Positions 1-5,689 of a stretch of DNA of 7,006 bases are shown one piece after another. Source of the stretch: Acidobacteriaceae bacterium (GTDB taxonomy: Bacteria > Acidobacteriota > Terriglobia > Terriglobales > SbA1); NCBI GenBank assembly GCA_003136335.1, contig PLEA01000687.1:1-7006 (forward strand), in the 5' to 3' direction. The stretch's first letter is position 1; the number at the start of each line of letters is the position of its first letter. A model generated the notes under the pieces. It did not search any database, was not told the DNA's origin, and saw only the letters and a program-made list of their open reading frames with translations. The translations under genes were made by a program, and so were the position numbers.

Positions 1-1
1 G

Positions 2-574
2 CGCGAAATGGAGATGACGCCCGAAGACAAGAAGCGTCTTCGCGGCTTCATGTTCCTGAGCGAGAAGCCGGTTTTCTATGTGCTCAACATCGGCGAGTCG
101 ACAGAACTGGGCAAAGAACTCGAAGAAGCTGTGAGCAAATACAAGCTCACGGAGATCGCCGCGCGTCCCAACGCGGCGGCGACGGCCATCTGCGGAAAGG
201 TCGAAGCCGAACTCGCCGAAATGAGCGATGCCGACGCCGCGGAATTTCTCTCCAGTTACGGTCTCAAGGAGAGCGGCCTAGTTCGCCTCATCCGCACGAC
301 CTACAAGTTGCTGGGCCTGATCTCATTCTTTACCGCGGGCGAAGATGAGTGCCGCGCCTGGCAGATTCCAGCCAACACGCGCGCCCAACAGGGCGCAGGA
401 GCGATCCATTCTGATCTGGAAAAACATTTCATCCGCGCCGAAACCATCCGCTGGGACCAGCTTCTCGAAGCCGGCTCTGAAGCGAATGCCCGCGCCAAAG
501 GCACGCTGCGCCTGGAGGGCAAAGACTACATCGTGCAAGACGGCGACGTGATGCATATTCGTCATAGCGGATAG
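2..574 (+). CDS. ychF: Ribosome-binding ATPase YchF (Obg-like ATPase), C-terminal half, cut by window start
   Basis: YchF/OLA1 is a cytosolic P-loop NTPase of the Obg/TRAFAC class that binds the ribosome and prefers ATP over GTP. The reading frame is open to the window edge, so the Walker A and switch regions lie upstream. Counting from the Met at position 8, the segment KPVFYVLNIGE (residues 20-30) contains N-x-x-E (Asn27, Glu30), the altered G4 motif typical of YchF in place of NKxD. From about residue 95 the TGS domain is very recognisable: LLGLISFFTAG, then E-x-RAW-x-IP, QGAGAIHSDLEKHFIRAE and the closing EGKDYIVQDGDVMHIR. The visible ~190 residues fit the second half of a ~360-residue family member. 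The last three residues (HSG) differ from the usual FNV-like end, and the TAG stop lies inside the left inverted repeat of the downstream element. Identification is secure; the Met at position 8 is internal, not the start. Confidence 0.95.
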   Translation, partial: REMEMTPEDKKRLRGFMFLSEKPVFYVLNIGESTELGKELEEAVSKYKLTEIAARPNAAATAICGKVEAELAEMSDADAAEFLSSYGLKESGLVRLIRTTYKLLGLISFFTAGEDECRAWQIPANTRAQQGAGAIHSDLEKHFIRAETIRWDQLLEAGSEANARAKGTLRLEGKDYIVQDGDVMHIRHSG

Positions 575-591
575 CAGTTCTCAGTTCTCAG
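570..591 (+). repeat. Left arm of 22-bp inverted repeat
   Basis: This arm contains CAGTTCTCAGTTCTCAG, itself two copies of the heptamer AGTTCTC. It is the exact reverse complement of 831-852 over 22 bp. The ychF stop codon TAG (572-574) falls inside it. Confidence 0.95.
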
Positions 592-623
592 AAAAGCTAA
601 TACAACCGCATCTCCTTGCAAGT

Positions 624-695
624 CTAGGCCGCTTGTTTTATTGACGCGATTAGGCCATTTTGCCACGCAATCAGATCCCTGTAAGACTTCCCCAT
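624..695 (-). pseudogene. Internally deleted four-helix-bundle (S23/23S-IVS family) protein gene, 23 codons
   Basis: Read on the minus strand from ATG at 695-693, the product is MGKSYRDLIAWQ followed by NGLIASIKQAA and a TAG stop. The first part matches the usual start of four-helix-bundle proteins of the 23S-rRNA intervening-sequence family (S-Y/F-R-D-L-x-V/A-W-Q). The second part matches their usual end (E-V-G-R-x-x-NGLI-x-S). Family members are about 115-125 residues, so roughly 90-100 central residues, including the IRRA-x-S-I-x-x-NIAEG helix, are absent while the frame is kept. A ribosome binding site AGAGGA lies 5 nt before the ATG (701-706). The full-length family forms pentameric helical bundles and includes the Avd protein of diversity-generating retroelements; the cellular role of orphan copies is unknown. 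Recognition rests on short segments, so a chance match to the C-terminal part is possible, though both ends agreeing in one frame makes this less likely. Confidence 0.6.
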
Positions 696-830
696 ACGAT
701 TCCTCTAGAAACGATGGTTGGACTCGAACTCTGCATCTGGCTGTGACCAGTGAACATCGAACCTATACACTGATGTGCAATTCCCAGAATGGTGCATCCA
801 CAAAAGATTCGCCCGCATCCAGCACAAGAA

Positions 831-852
831 CTGAGAACTGAGAACTGCTATC
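831..852 (-). repeat. Right arm of 22-bp inverted repeat
   Basis: This arm contains CTGAGAACTGAGAACTG and is the exact reverse complement of 570-591. It ends 12 bp before the ZIP transporter ATG, so the native promoter and leader of that gene have been displaced upstream or replaced by the element. Confidence 0.95.
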
Positions 853-864
853 ATCCCGGAACAA

Positions 865-1596
865 ATGAACCCCATCTTCACCAGTCTTGTTCTCGGCTTA
901 ACCGCCGCCGCCGCCAACGTTTTCGGCGGGGCGATTATTGTGCAGCGGCACTGGGAGCGGCGCTACCTTCGCTACTTTGTCGCCCTGGGCGCGGGATTCA
1001 TGCTAGCCACAGCCCTGATTGAGATGGTTCCAGAGAGTCTTGAGCTGCGCGGAAGCTCCGCGGCATTCCTTGTGCTGCTGGGTTATCTGATCATTCACTT
1101 CTTTGAACACACGGTTACGCCGCACTTCCACTTTGGCGAAGAAACGCATCGCGACGAGTTCATCCATTCCCACAAAAGCTACTCCGTCTTGCTCGGCCTC
1201 ATCATTCATACGTTCTTCGACGGCATCGCCATTGCCTCGGGATTTCTGGTTTCGAACTGGTTGGGATGGCTGATCTTTCTGGCGATTTTTCTGCACAAGA
1301 TTCCCGAGGGCTTTACCGTGAGTTCCGTGATGCTGGCCAGCGGACGCAGCCGAGGCACGGCATGGGGTGCGTCGGTAGTTCTGGGCGGGTCAACCCTTGC
1401 CGGTATTCTGACCATGGCACTGTTCCGTCATCATGTAGGCGCGGGACTGCCGCTCGCTGCGGGAGTTACGATTTACGTCGCGGCTTCCGACCTGATTCCC
1501 GAGGTCAACAAAGAACCTGCCATGAAGATGGCTTTACTCGTCTTCGTGGGCGCTGGAGTCTTCTTCCTGCTCGATCATTTGTTCCGCGTGCACTGA
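865..1596 (+). CDS. ZIP-family divalent metal (probably zinc) transporter
   Basis: This is an inner-membrane transporter of the ZIP (SLC39-like) family, which moves Zn2+ or related divalent metals into the cytoplasm. The 243 residues fit the short bacterial ZIP size. Hydrophobic segments lie at about residues 4-26, 35-54, 64-81, 106-129, 132-150, 167-186, 193-212 and 220-239, giving eight predicted helices. Between the third and fourth is a His-rich loop (residues 78-103, nine His including HFHF and HSH), the usual variable metal-binding loop. The transport-site motifs are present: HTFFDG (His115, Asp119) in helix 4 and HKIPEG (His144, Glu148) in helix 5. ASDLIPE (207-213) marks helix 7. The start is at ATG 865 with only a weak GGA upstream, because the inverted repeat of the preceding element reaches position 852. 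The metal cannot be read from the sequence; the family is secure. Confidence 0.92.
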   Translation: MNPIFTSLVLGLTAAAANVFGGAIIVQRHWERRYLRYFVALGAGFMLATALIEMVPESLELRGSSAAFLVLLGYLIIHFFEHTVTPHFHFGEETHRDEFIHSHKSYSVLLGLIIHTFFDGIAIASGFLVSNWLGWLIFLAIFLHKIPEGFTVSSVMLASGRSRGTAWGASVVLGGSTLAGILTMALFRHHVGAGLPLAAGVTIYVAASDLIPEVNKEPAMKMALLVFVGAGVFFLLDHLFRVH

Positions 1597-1716
1597 GACC
1601 TAGCTTTCCGGCTTTTTGGAGCTTCCGCAGACGGAGCGGCTGGGCAGGACGATGATCACTGTCGTCCCACTTTGTCCCGACTTTATTTAAACTTTCCCTC
1701 CACGCGCAGGCATAAA

Positions 1717-1743
1717 AAGGCGTCCGAAAACTTCGGACGCCTT
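1717..1743 (-). terminator. Rho-independent terminator of the FecR/DUF6600 gene
   Basis: A perfect 12-bp stem (1717-1728 with 1732-1743, core GGCGTCCGAA) closes a 3-nt loop. Read on the minus strand it is followed by a T-run (CCTTTTTATG), the classic intrinsic terminator, 36 nt after the stop of the gene ending at 1780. On the plus strand the tail is TTGTCTG, so it could also weakly end ZIP transcription 120 nt downstream of that stop. Confidence 0.88.
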
Positions 1744-1779
1744 GTCTGCCAACCCGAATCACCGAAATACCCACACTCT

Positions 1780-3963
1780 TTACTGACCCTGGGGTTTCTC
1801 CTGCTTCTTCTGCTCGTCTTGCTTTTTCTTCTCCGCAGGCGTTTGCGGATGCGGCGGCGGCGCTGCTGGATGCGTTTGGGCCGGGGGCGGAGTATGCTGC
1901 TGCGGGCGTTCGCTCGGCGGAGGAGCCGCAGGACGCGCCGCAGGTGCGGTGCGCTCCGGCGGCTCGGCCGGACGATTGGGCTCCGGGCGATTGTTGGGCT
2001 GCGCCGTAGGCGGACGATCGTTTCGTGCTGGCGGCTCTGCCGGACGATTGTTCGGCGCCGGTTGATTCGGCGCCGGCCGATTGTTAGGCTGTGCCGAAGA
2101 CGGACGATCGTTTCGTGCTGGCGGCTCCGCCGGACGATTGTTCGGCGCCGGTTGATTCGGCGCCGGCCGATTGGCCTCCGGCCGGTTGTTCGGCTGAGGC
2201 TGATTCGGCTCAGGACGATTGCTCGGTTGCATCGCAGGCGGACGATTATTCGGCGCCGGTTGATTGTTCGAAGCGGGACGGTTAGGTTGCGCAGGATTTG
2301 CCCCCGGACGCGCGTCCGCCGCCGCCGGATTGCCCGGTCGGTTCGCATTAGCCGGTTGGCTACCAGGTCTTGCTACGGTGGCCGTGGCAGGCTTTCCCGG
2401 AGGTGCTTGCTTGACCGCAGGACGCGACGGCGCTGCGGCATTCTTCGCGGGCTGCAAGTGTTGCATCTCTTGCCGCGCGATCGGCTGCCCTGGATGGGCT
2501 GCCAGCGCCTGCTGCCTGGCCGCGAAGGGCACCGGTGGAGGCGGCGCTTTCGCCTTTGCGACGACCGCGCGACTGGCCACGGCAGCTGGAGGCGCTGTCA
2601 CTCGGTTCGCTGTATTGGCATGGGATCCGAGCACGCTGTTGGAGGTAGGCGCGACCGCCGCCCTTGAGTTCACCGGCCCCGAGGCAATCTCCCTTGCGTC
2701 GACCCTTACTGCCGCTCGGGCAACCGACTGTCCACTCGCGAACGACCCTTGCGGAACGGCTGTGACCGCACCGGAAACGCTTCTATTCGCATACGTGACA
2801 TTGTTGATGGTGGTAGTTTTATTGACGATGGTGGTGTTATAGATGTTGGTAACCGTCGTCCTGCTTACGTTCGTGTTGCTGACGTTGACGCGGTCGACGT
2901 AGCCGCGACTCACTCGGTACGAGGGCACATACACTTCTCGTGGGCCTAACGGAAACCAGCCCATATTGCCGCCCAACCCCCCGCCTCCGCCAACGAACAC
3001 AACTAAAGCGGGCGCATAAACCGGCGCCACTTCCCTCGGTCCCGGCACCCAACCCCAGCGGCCTTCAACCGACAGCCAGCGGCCGTAGTGGAAGGGAGCG
3101 TAGCCCCACGGTTCGTCATCCACCCATGTCCAGCCCCACGGATCAACCCACGCCCAGTGCCCATCACGATAAGGAGCCCATCCTGCGGATACGCGGGGAT
3201 ACCAGACGTTGCCATAGGTGGGATTCGGGCGCCAGTCGCCGTTGTCGTCCAGATCCTCGTACCCGACGACATCATGAGAGACGTATCTCGCCGATTGGGA
3301 ACTCTCGTAGCGGTGATCCCGACCTTCGCTCCAGTTGTCGAAATCGTCGGGACCACCCAGATCTTCCACTTGGGCATTCAGCGTATCTGTTCCGTCGAAG
3401 GTGGCGCGTTGCCCCGCGTGCAGCGTGTAGGTTTCGCCGTTGCCGGTTGATTCGCCTTCTCCTTCGCGAACGCTCACCACGGTGTAACTCCCATCTTCGC
3501 TGGCTTCCACACGGTATCGCCCAGGCTGGAAGATGGAGAACGCCTGATTCGGCGTATCAATCTCAAACACATCGTCGCGATCCAAACGGCGCACGCGGAC
3601 GTTGATGGATCCCGAACTGAGTTGAATTTGCGCGGTGCGGTCGTCCAGATTGAGAATGGAGACTCCGGTATTGCTGTTCAAAGCAATCACAGCCGATCCC
3701 AGAGAGAGCTCGGCGCGAGAGTCTTTGTCGGCCCAGAGCTGATCGCCCGTTGTCATCGGCCGGTTCTGAGCGGCTTCCACCCAATCCGACTCTCCGGCAG
3801 GTTGAAATGAAACGGAACCTTGCATGTACCCGAGACGCGCCACGCGACTCGGCGGATCATCCTGGTCGTCCTGCCCCATAGCTCGTTGCACCAGTGCCGC
3901 GCTCATCAGCGACGCTGCCAACAGCGCGATCGTACAACGTAGACCACATGTTAGTTTTTTCAT
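1780..3963 (-). CDS. Exported FecR-domain / DUF6600 protein with Pro/Asn-rich repeat tail
   Basis: This 727-residue protein is probably secreted or periplasmic; its function is unknown. Residues 1-30 are a signal peptide (MKK, a hydrophobic stretch, cleavage likely after AMG30). Residues ~43-200 form a FecR-type domain (GSVSFQP, GDQLWADKDSRAELSLGS, the IDTPNQAF/PGRYRVE segment, LHAGQRATF), here free-standing rather than attached to an anti-sigma factor. Residues ~206-310 match DUF6600, rich in Trp and Tyr (VWYPRVSAGWAPYRDGHWAWV, WGWTWVDDEPWGYAPFHYGRW). Residues 359-405 are Asn/Thr-rich (NIYNTTIVNKTTTINNVTYANR), as usual after this domain. From ~470 the chain is low-complexity, full of PNNRP and PAPN units with a duplicated 30-residue block (601-660), then poly-Pro and a charged KKKQDEQKKQEK end. 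ATG 3963 is the only start, since an in-frame stop lies six codons upstream; no clear Shine-Dalgarno is seen. The tail resembles a wall- or matrix-spanning linker, but that is speculation. Confidence 0.9.
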   Translation of the reverse strand: MKKLTCGLRCTIALLAASLMSAALVQRAMGQDDQDDPPSRVARLGYMQGSVSFQPAGESDWVEAAQNRPMTTGDQLWADKDSRAELSLGSAVIALNSNTGVSILNLDDRTAQIQLSSGSINVRVRRLDRDDVFEIDTPNQAFSIFQPGRYRVEASEDGSYTVVSVREGEGESTGNGETYTLHAGQRATFDGTDTLNAQVEDLGGPDDFDNWSEGRDHRYESSQSARYVSHDVVGYEDLDDNGDWRPNPTYGNVWYPRVSAGWAPYRDGHWAWVDPWGWTWVDDEPWGYAPFHYGRWLSVEGRWGWVPGPREVAPVYAPALVVFVGGGGGLGGNMGWFPLGPREVYVPSYRVSRGYVDRVNVSNTNVSRTTVTNIYNTTIVNKTTTINNVTYANRSVSGAVTAVPQGSFASGQSVARAAVRVDAREIASGPVNSRAAVAPTSNSVLGSHANTANRVTAPPAAVASRAVVAKAKAPPPPVPFAARQQALAAHPGQPIARQEMQHLQPAKNAAAPSRPAVKQAPPGKPATATVARPGSQPANANRPGNPAAADARPGANPAQPNRPASNNQPAPNNRPPAMQPSNRPEPNQPQPNNRPEANRPAPNQPAPNNRPAEPPARNDRPSSAQPNNRPAPNQPAPNNRPAEPPARNDRPPTAQPNNRPEPNRPAEPPERTAPAARPAAPPPSERPQQHTPPPAQTHPAAPPPHPQTPAEKKKQDEQKKQEKPQGQ
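1984..2163 (-). repeat. 90-bp tandem duplication within the Pro/Asn-rich tail
   Basis: Two adjacent 90-bp units encode residues 601-630 and 631-660. The amino-acid copies differ only at SS versus PT before AQPNNRP, and the DNA copies differ at only a few bases, which points to a recent in-frame duplication. Shorter degenerate units (PNNRP, PAPN, NRPEPN) continue into the flanking sequence, so copy number probably varies between strains. Confidence 0.88.
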
Positions 3964-4280
3964 AGGTGATGTCGTCTTTCAGAGCGGAGCTTCAGCTTCC
4001 GCTCGGCACTTCCTTGATTTCTGTACTGATCTCCAGGCCGCAAGTTTCCATCGACCCTTCAAGACGTAGGAGGCCCCACTATGATGCTTCCGGAGACCTG
4101 TTGCAGCAATACAGAGGAAACCCGATGGATTTATTCCATCCCGATCAAAGCAAAACCATCCTCGGCGAGCGATCTGGCATCTGAGACAAAATGATTCGCC
4201 TCGGTTTTCGGACGCGGGGAATTTATCCGACGAGCATCAAATAGAGAAACTAAGTGAAGACAAGTGATGATTATGAGAGG
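3964..4280. other. Non-coding leader/intergenic stretch upstream of the FecR/DUF6600 gene
   Basis: I find no convincing gene in these ~317 bp. The stretch must hold the promoter of the minus-strand exported protein, but I could not identify a clear -10/-35 pair. Close to that gene's start a 7-bp stem (3982-3988 with 3998-4004, GAGCGGA/TCCGCTC) could form a hairpin in the 5' leader about 20 nt before the ATG. A smaller hairpin GATGGA/TCCATC lies near 4123-4139. The right end meets the abrupt beginning of the molybdoprotein relic near 4281, so part of this stretch may be scar DNA from a deletion. Confidence 0.5.
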
Positions 4281-4597
4281 CTCGCAAGGAGCCAGTTTAT
4301 TGGTGGAATCGTCTGGGGATTAGCCTGGCATTGCTCGAGGACACACAGGTGGATCCCCGAAACGGCCGGATCACGAACGCCAATCTCGCGGATTATCATG
4401 TTCCTGTGAATGCCGATATCGGAGAGATCGACGTATCCGCGATCGATATTCCGGACCCACAACTCGATTCGTTAGGCGTGCGAGGCATCGGCGAGATCAT
4501 AATTACGGGAACGGGGGCCGCGATCGCGAACGCGATCTTCCACGCCACGGGAAAACGAGTGCGAGACCTCCCGATCACCCCTGACAAGTTGCTGTGA
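4281..4597 (+). pseudogene. C-terminal relic of xanthine dehydrogenase/aldehyde oxidoreductase molybdenum subunit (XdhA/PaoC-like), frameshifted
   Basis: Intact relatives are ~700-780-residue molybdopterin-cytosine-dinucleotide hydroxylase subunits. Here only the last ~105 residues remain, in two frames. The first frame (from 4281) reads LARSQFIGGIVWG; a one-base loss near 4317-4322 then shifts to the second frame, which reads ISLALLEDTQVDPRNGRITNANL and on through DYHVPVNADI, LGVRGIGE and AAIANAIFHATGKRVRDLPITPDKLL to TGA at 4595-4597. The Glu of GIGE is the position of the family's catalytic base and is retained. Upstream of 4281 the similarity stops abruptly, and in-frame stops lie at 4251-4253 and 4274-4276. 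No FAD or 2Fe-2S partner genes are nearby. TTG at 4331 could serve as a start on paper, but the fragment lacks almost all of the cofactor-binding region and cannot be functional. Family assignment is secure. Confidence 0.88.
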
Positions 4598-4779
4598 ACC
4601 ACGAGGCTCGTCAATTACAGTAAATCGGGGAATCTCTTCAAAATGCCCTGTTTCGAGCCGAGACGCTATTTAAGCCTATGCGAAATCGGCTAACCTGTGA
4701 TGCCATTTGCTGTAAGAGGTCCGATAAATGGCCGCAGGGCGTGATAGGAAAGGCGGCGGACGTAAAACTCCGCGGGAAT

Positions 4780-4786
4780 GAGGAAG
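4780..4786 (+). promoter_or_regulatory. Ribosome binding site fixing the start of the following gene
   Basis: GAGGAAG lies directly before ATG 4790, with the GAGGA core 5 nt away. The in-frame ATG at 4778 overlaps this site and has no comparable Shine-Dalgarno, so the 4790 start is preferred. Confidence 0.6.
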
Positions 4787-4789
4787 CGC

Positions 4790-5599
4790 ATGATTTTGCA
4801 CGACCACGCTCTGTCACCTCTCCCTGTTAGAAACGAAGAGACTGTTCCGCTTCGCGCCCGAACCTTTCTGCTGTCGCCCGCCAATGCCTCCGGGATCAGG
4901 GGGCAAAGGCTCCTCAGTCCAACCGGGCAATCTGACCTCGCTGTACGCCTCAGGGATTCGGGAGCGCCCTTAGGGGAGGTGTACCGATTCATCAGCAGCC
5001 TATATTTTCGCGGGAAGCTCGACTACGCGGAAAAATTCCAGAGCCCTCCCCGAGGCGTCGCGGGCGTGCACATTATTACCGGGGCTGGATTGATGCTGCC
5101 AGAAAGGGTCGTCACCTTGCGCGAACTACGCCGGATCTCGGCAATTTCCATCGACGCGAAGAATTCGCACTATCGACTGCCCCTCGATTCCGATCTGCTG
5201 CACCTGCGAGAACTGGTGGGTAATGAGGCTGACGTTATCCTGCTGGGAAGTATCGCGACTTCCAAGTACGTCACCCCGCTGCAGGAAGTCTTCGGAGAGC
5301 GGCTGTTGTTTCCCAGAGACTTCCTCGGACGTGGCGATATGAGCCGCGGCAGCATGCTTCTACGCTGCTGCGCTGAAGGGTCGGAACTCGCATATCTGCC
5401 CGTGGGAGAACTTCACCGGTCTCGCGTTCCGTTCGCTCCAGCACCATGCTGCATCAATGAACGACCCCCGTTGGTAGAGGAACTGAAGCTGAAGCCGAAT
5501 CCTAGACTTCGGCCCGAGTGTGAGATCACGAACATCCGAGCGCATGCCGATGAACTTGCTGTATGTGCATTCGAACCATTGAAATCAACGATGGATTAA
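4790..5599 (+). CDS. Conserved-type protein of unknown function (269 aa)
   Basis: I do not recognise a named domain, though the sequence has the look of a conserved bacterial family rather than a chance ORF. Numbering from the alternative ATG at 4778, ordered blocks are LLSPANASGIRGQRLL (31-46), a LAVRLRDSGAPLGEVYRFISSLYFRGKLDYAEKF stretch (54-87), GVAGVHIITGAGLMLP (93-108), a TLRELRRISAISIDA helix region (113-127), VILLGSIATSKYV (153-165) and ERLLFPRDFLGRGDMSRGSMLLR (174-196). The GSIATSKY and GRGDMSRG segments are the best candidates for functional loops. No signal peptide or membrane segment is seen, so it is probably cytosolic. The final ~65 residues after LPVGEL (207-212) are less ordered, with two Cys at 224-225, and might be a divergent extension or the result of a late frameshift. 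It is a single-gene unit ending at a shared terminator with the convergent DUF4136 gene. Confidence 0.75.
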   Translation: MILHDHALSPLPVRNEETVPLRARTFLLSPANASGIRGQRLLSPTGQSDLAVRLRDSGAPLGEVYRFISSLYFRGKLDYAEKFQSPPRGVAGVHIITGAGLMLPERVVTLRELRRISAISIDAKNSHYRLPLDSDLLHLRELVGNEADVILLGSIATSKYVTPLQEVFGERLLFPRDFLGRGDMSRGSMLLRCCAEGSELAYLPVGELHRSRVPFAPAPCCINERPPLVEELKLKPNPRLRPECEITNIRAHADELAVCAFEPLKSTMD

Positions 5600-5637
5600 C
5601 GGGGTGGGGGCGCAGTTGAGCGGCGTGAAAATATTCC

Positions 5638-5685
5638 CGAGCGGATGCAGTTGCGAAACCAAACCGTTTGCCCTGCATCCGCTCG
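5638..5685 (-). terminator. Shared hairpin terminator between convergent genes
   Basis: A perfect 13-bp stem (5638-5650 with 5673-5685, CGAGCGGATGCAG/CTGCATCCGCTCG) encloses a 22-nt loop. It begins 4 nt after the stop of the minus-strand DUF4136 gene and on that strand is followed by a T-rich tail (GGGAATATTTTC). It lies ~40 nt past the stop of the plus-strand gene and could block read-through from both sides, although the plus-strand side has no T-run. Confidence 0.75.
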
Positions 5686-5689
5686 TGAT

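Larger units (their letters stand above)
570..852. mobile_element. Inverted-repeat-flanked 283-bp element (MITE-like) carrying a deleted four-helix-bundle gene
   Basis: Two perfect 22-bp inverted repeats bound a 239-bp interior lying between ychF and the ZIP gene. The left repeat overlaps the last codon and stop of ychF; the right repeat ends 12 bp before the ZIP start. The interior encodes, on the minus strand, a mini-ORF resembling a four-helix-bundle (S23/23S-IVS) protein with its middle removed, preceded by a ~135-nt leader and a good ribosome binding site. No transposase is encoded, and I see no convincing target-site duplication outside the repeats. Terminal inverted repeats plus an internally deleted gene suggest a non-autonomous derivative of a larger cassette. 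Transcribed as a unit, the repeats could also pair into one long stem. The repeats are directly visible; mobility is inferred. Confidence 0.55.

Noticed and set aside
711..735. tRNA-like T-loop (GTTCGAGTCC) on the minus strand
   Set aside because: The bases on either side do not form a 5-bp T-stem, and no anticodon or acceptor stem could be found around it.
641..841. 66-codon plus-strand ORF inside the inverted-repeat element
   Set aside because: Its last residues are simply the translated repeat. The minus strand instead carries the four-helix-bundle ends and a ribosome binding site.
1644..1672. Imperfect hairpin GGACGA/TCGTCC after the ZIP gene
   Set aside because: Only 6 bp with a 9-nt loop and no T-run; the much stronger hairpin at 1717-1743 explains termination in this gap.
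1672..2667. 331-codon plus-strand ORF rich in Arg and Leu
   Set aside because: It lies antisense to the Pro/Asn-rich tail of the minus-strand exported protein. The Arg/Leu composition is the mirror of Pro, Asn and Ala codons, and there is no ribosome binding site or known domain.
2264..2842. 192-codon plus-strand ORF, Ala/Gly/Cys-rich
   Set aside because: Antisense shadow of the same low-complexity gene, with no recognisable product.
2940..3605. 221-codon plus-strand ORF
   Set aside because: Antisense shadow of the DUF6600 and FecR domains, which are unmistakable on the minus strand.
4098..4114. Near-palindrome CTGTTGCAGCAATACAG upstream of the FecR/DUF6600 gene
   Set aside because: Pairing requires a bulge and the site is ~135 nt from the start with no promoter identified nearby, so it is too weak to call an operator.
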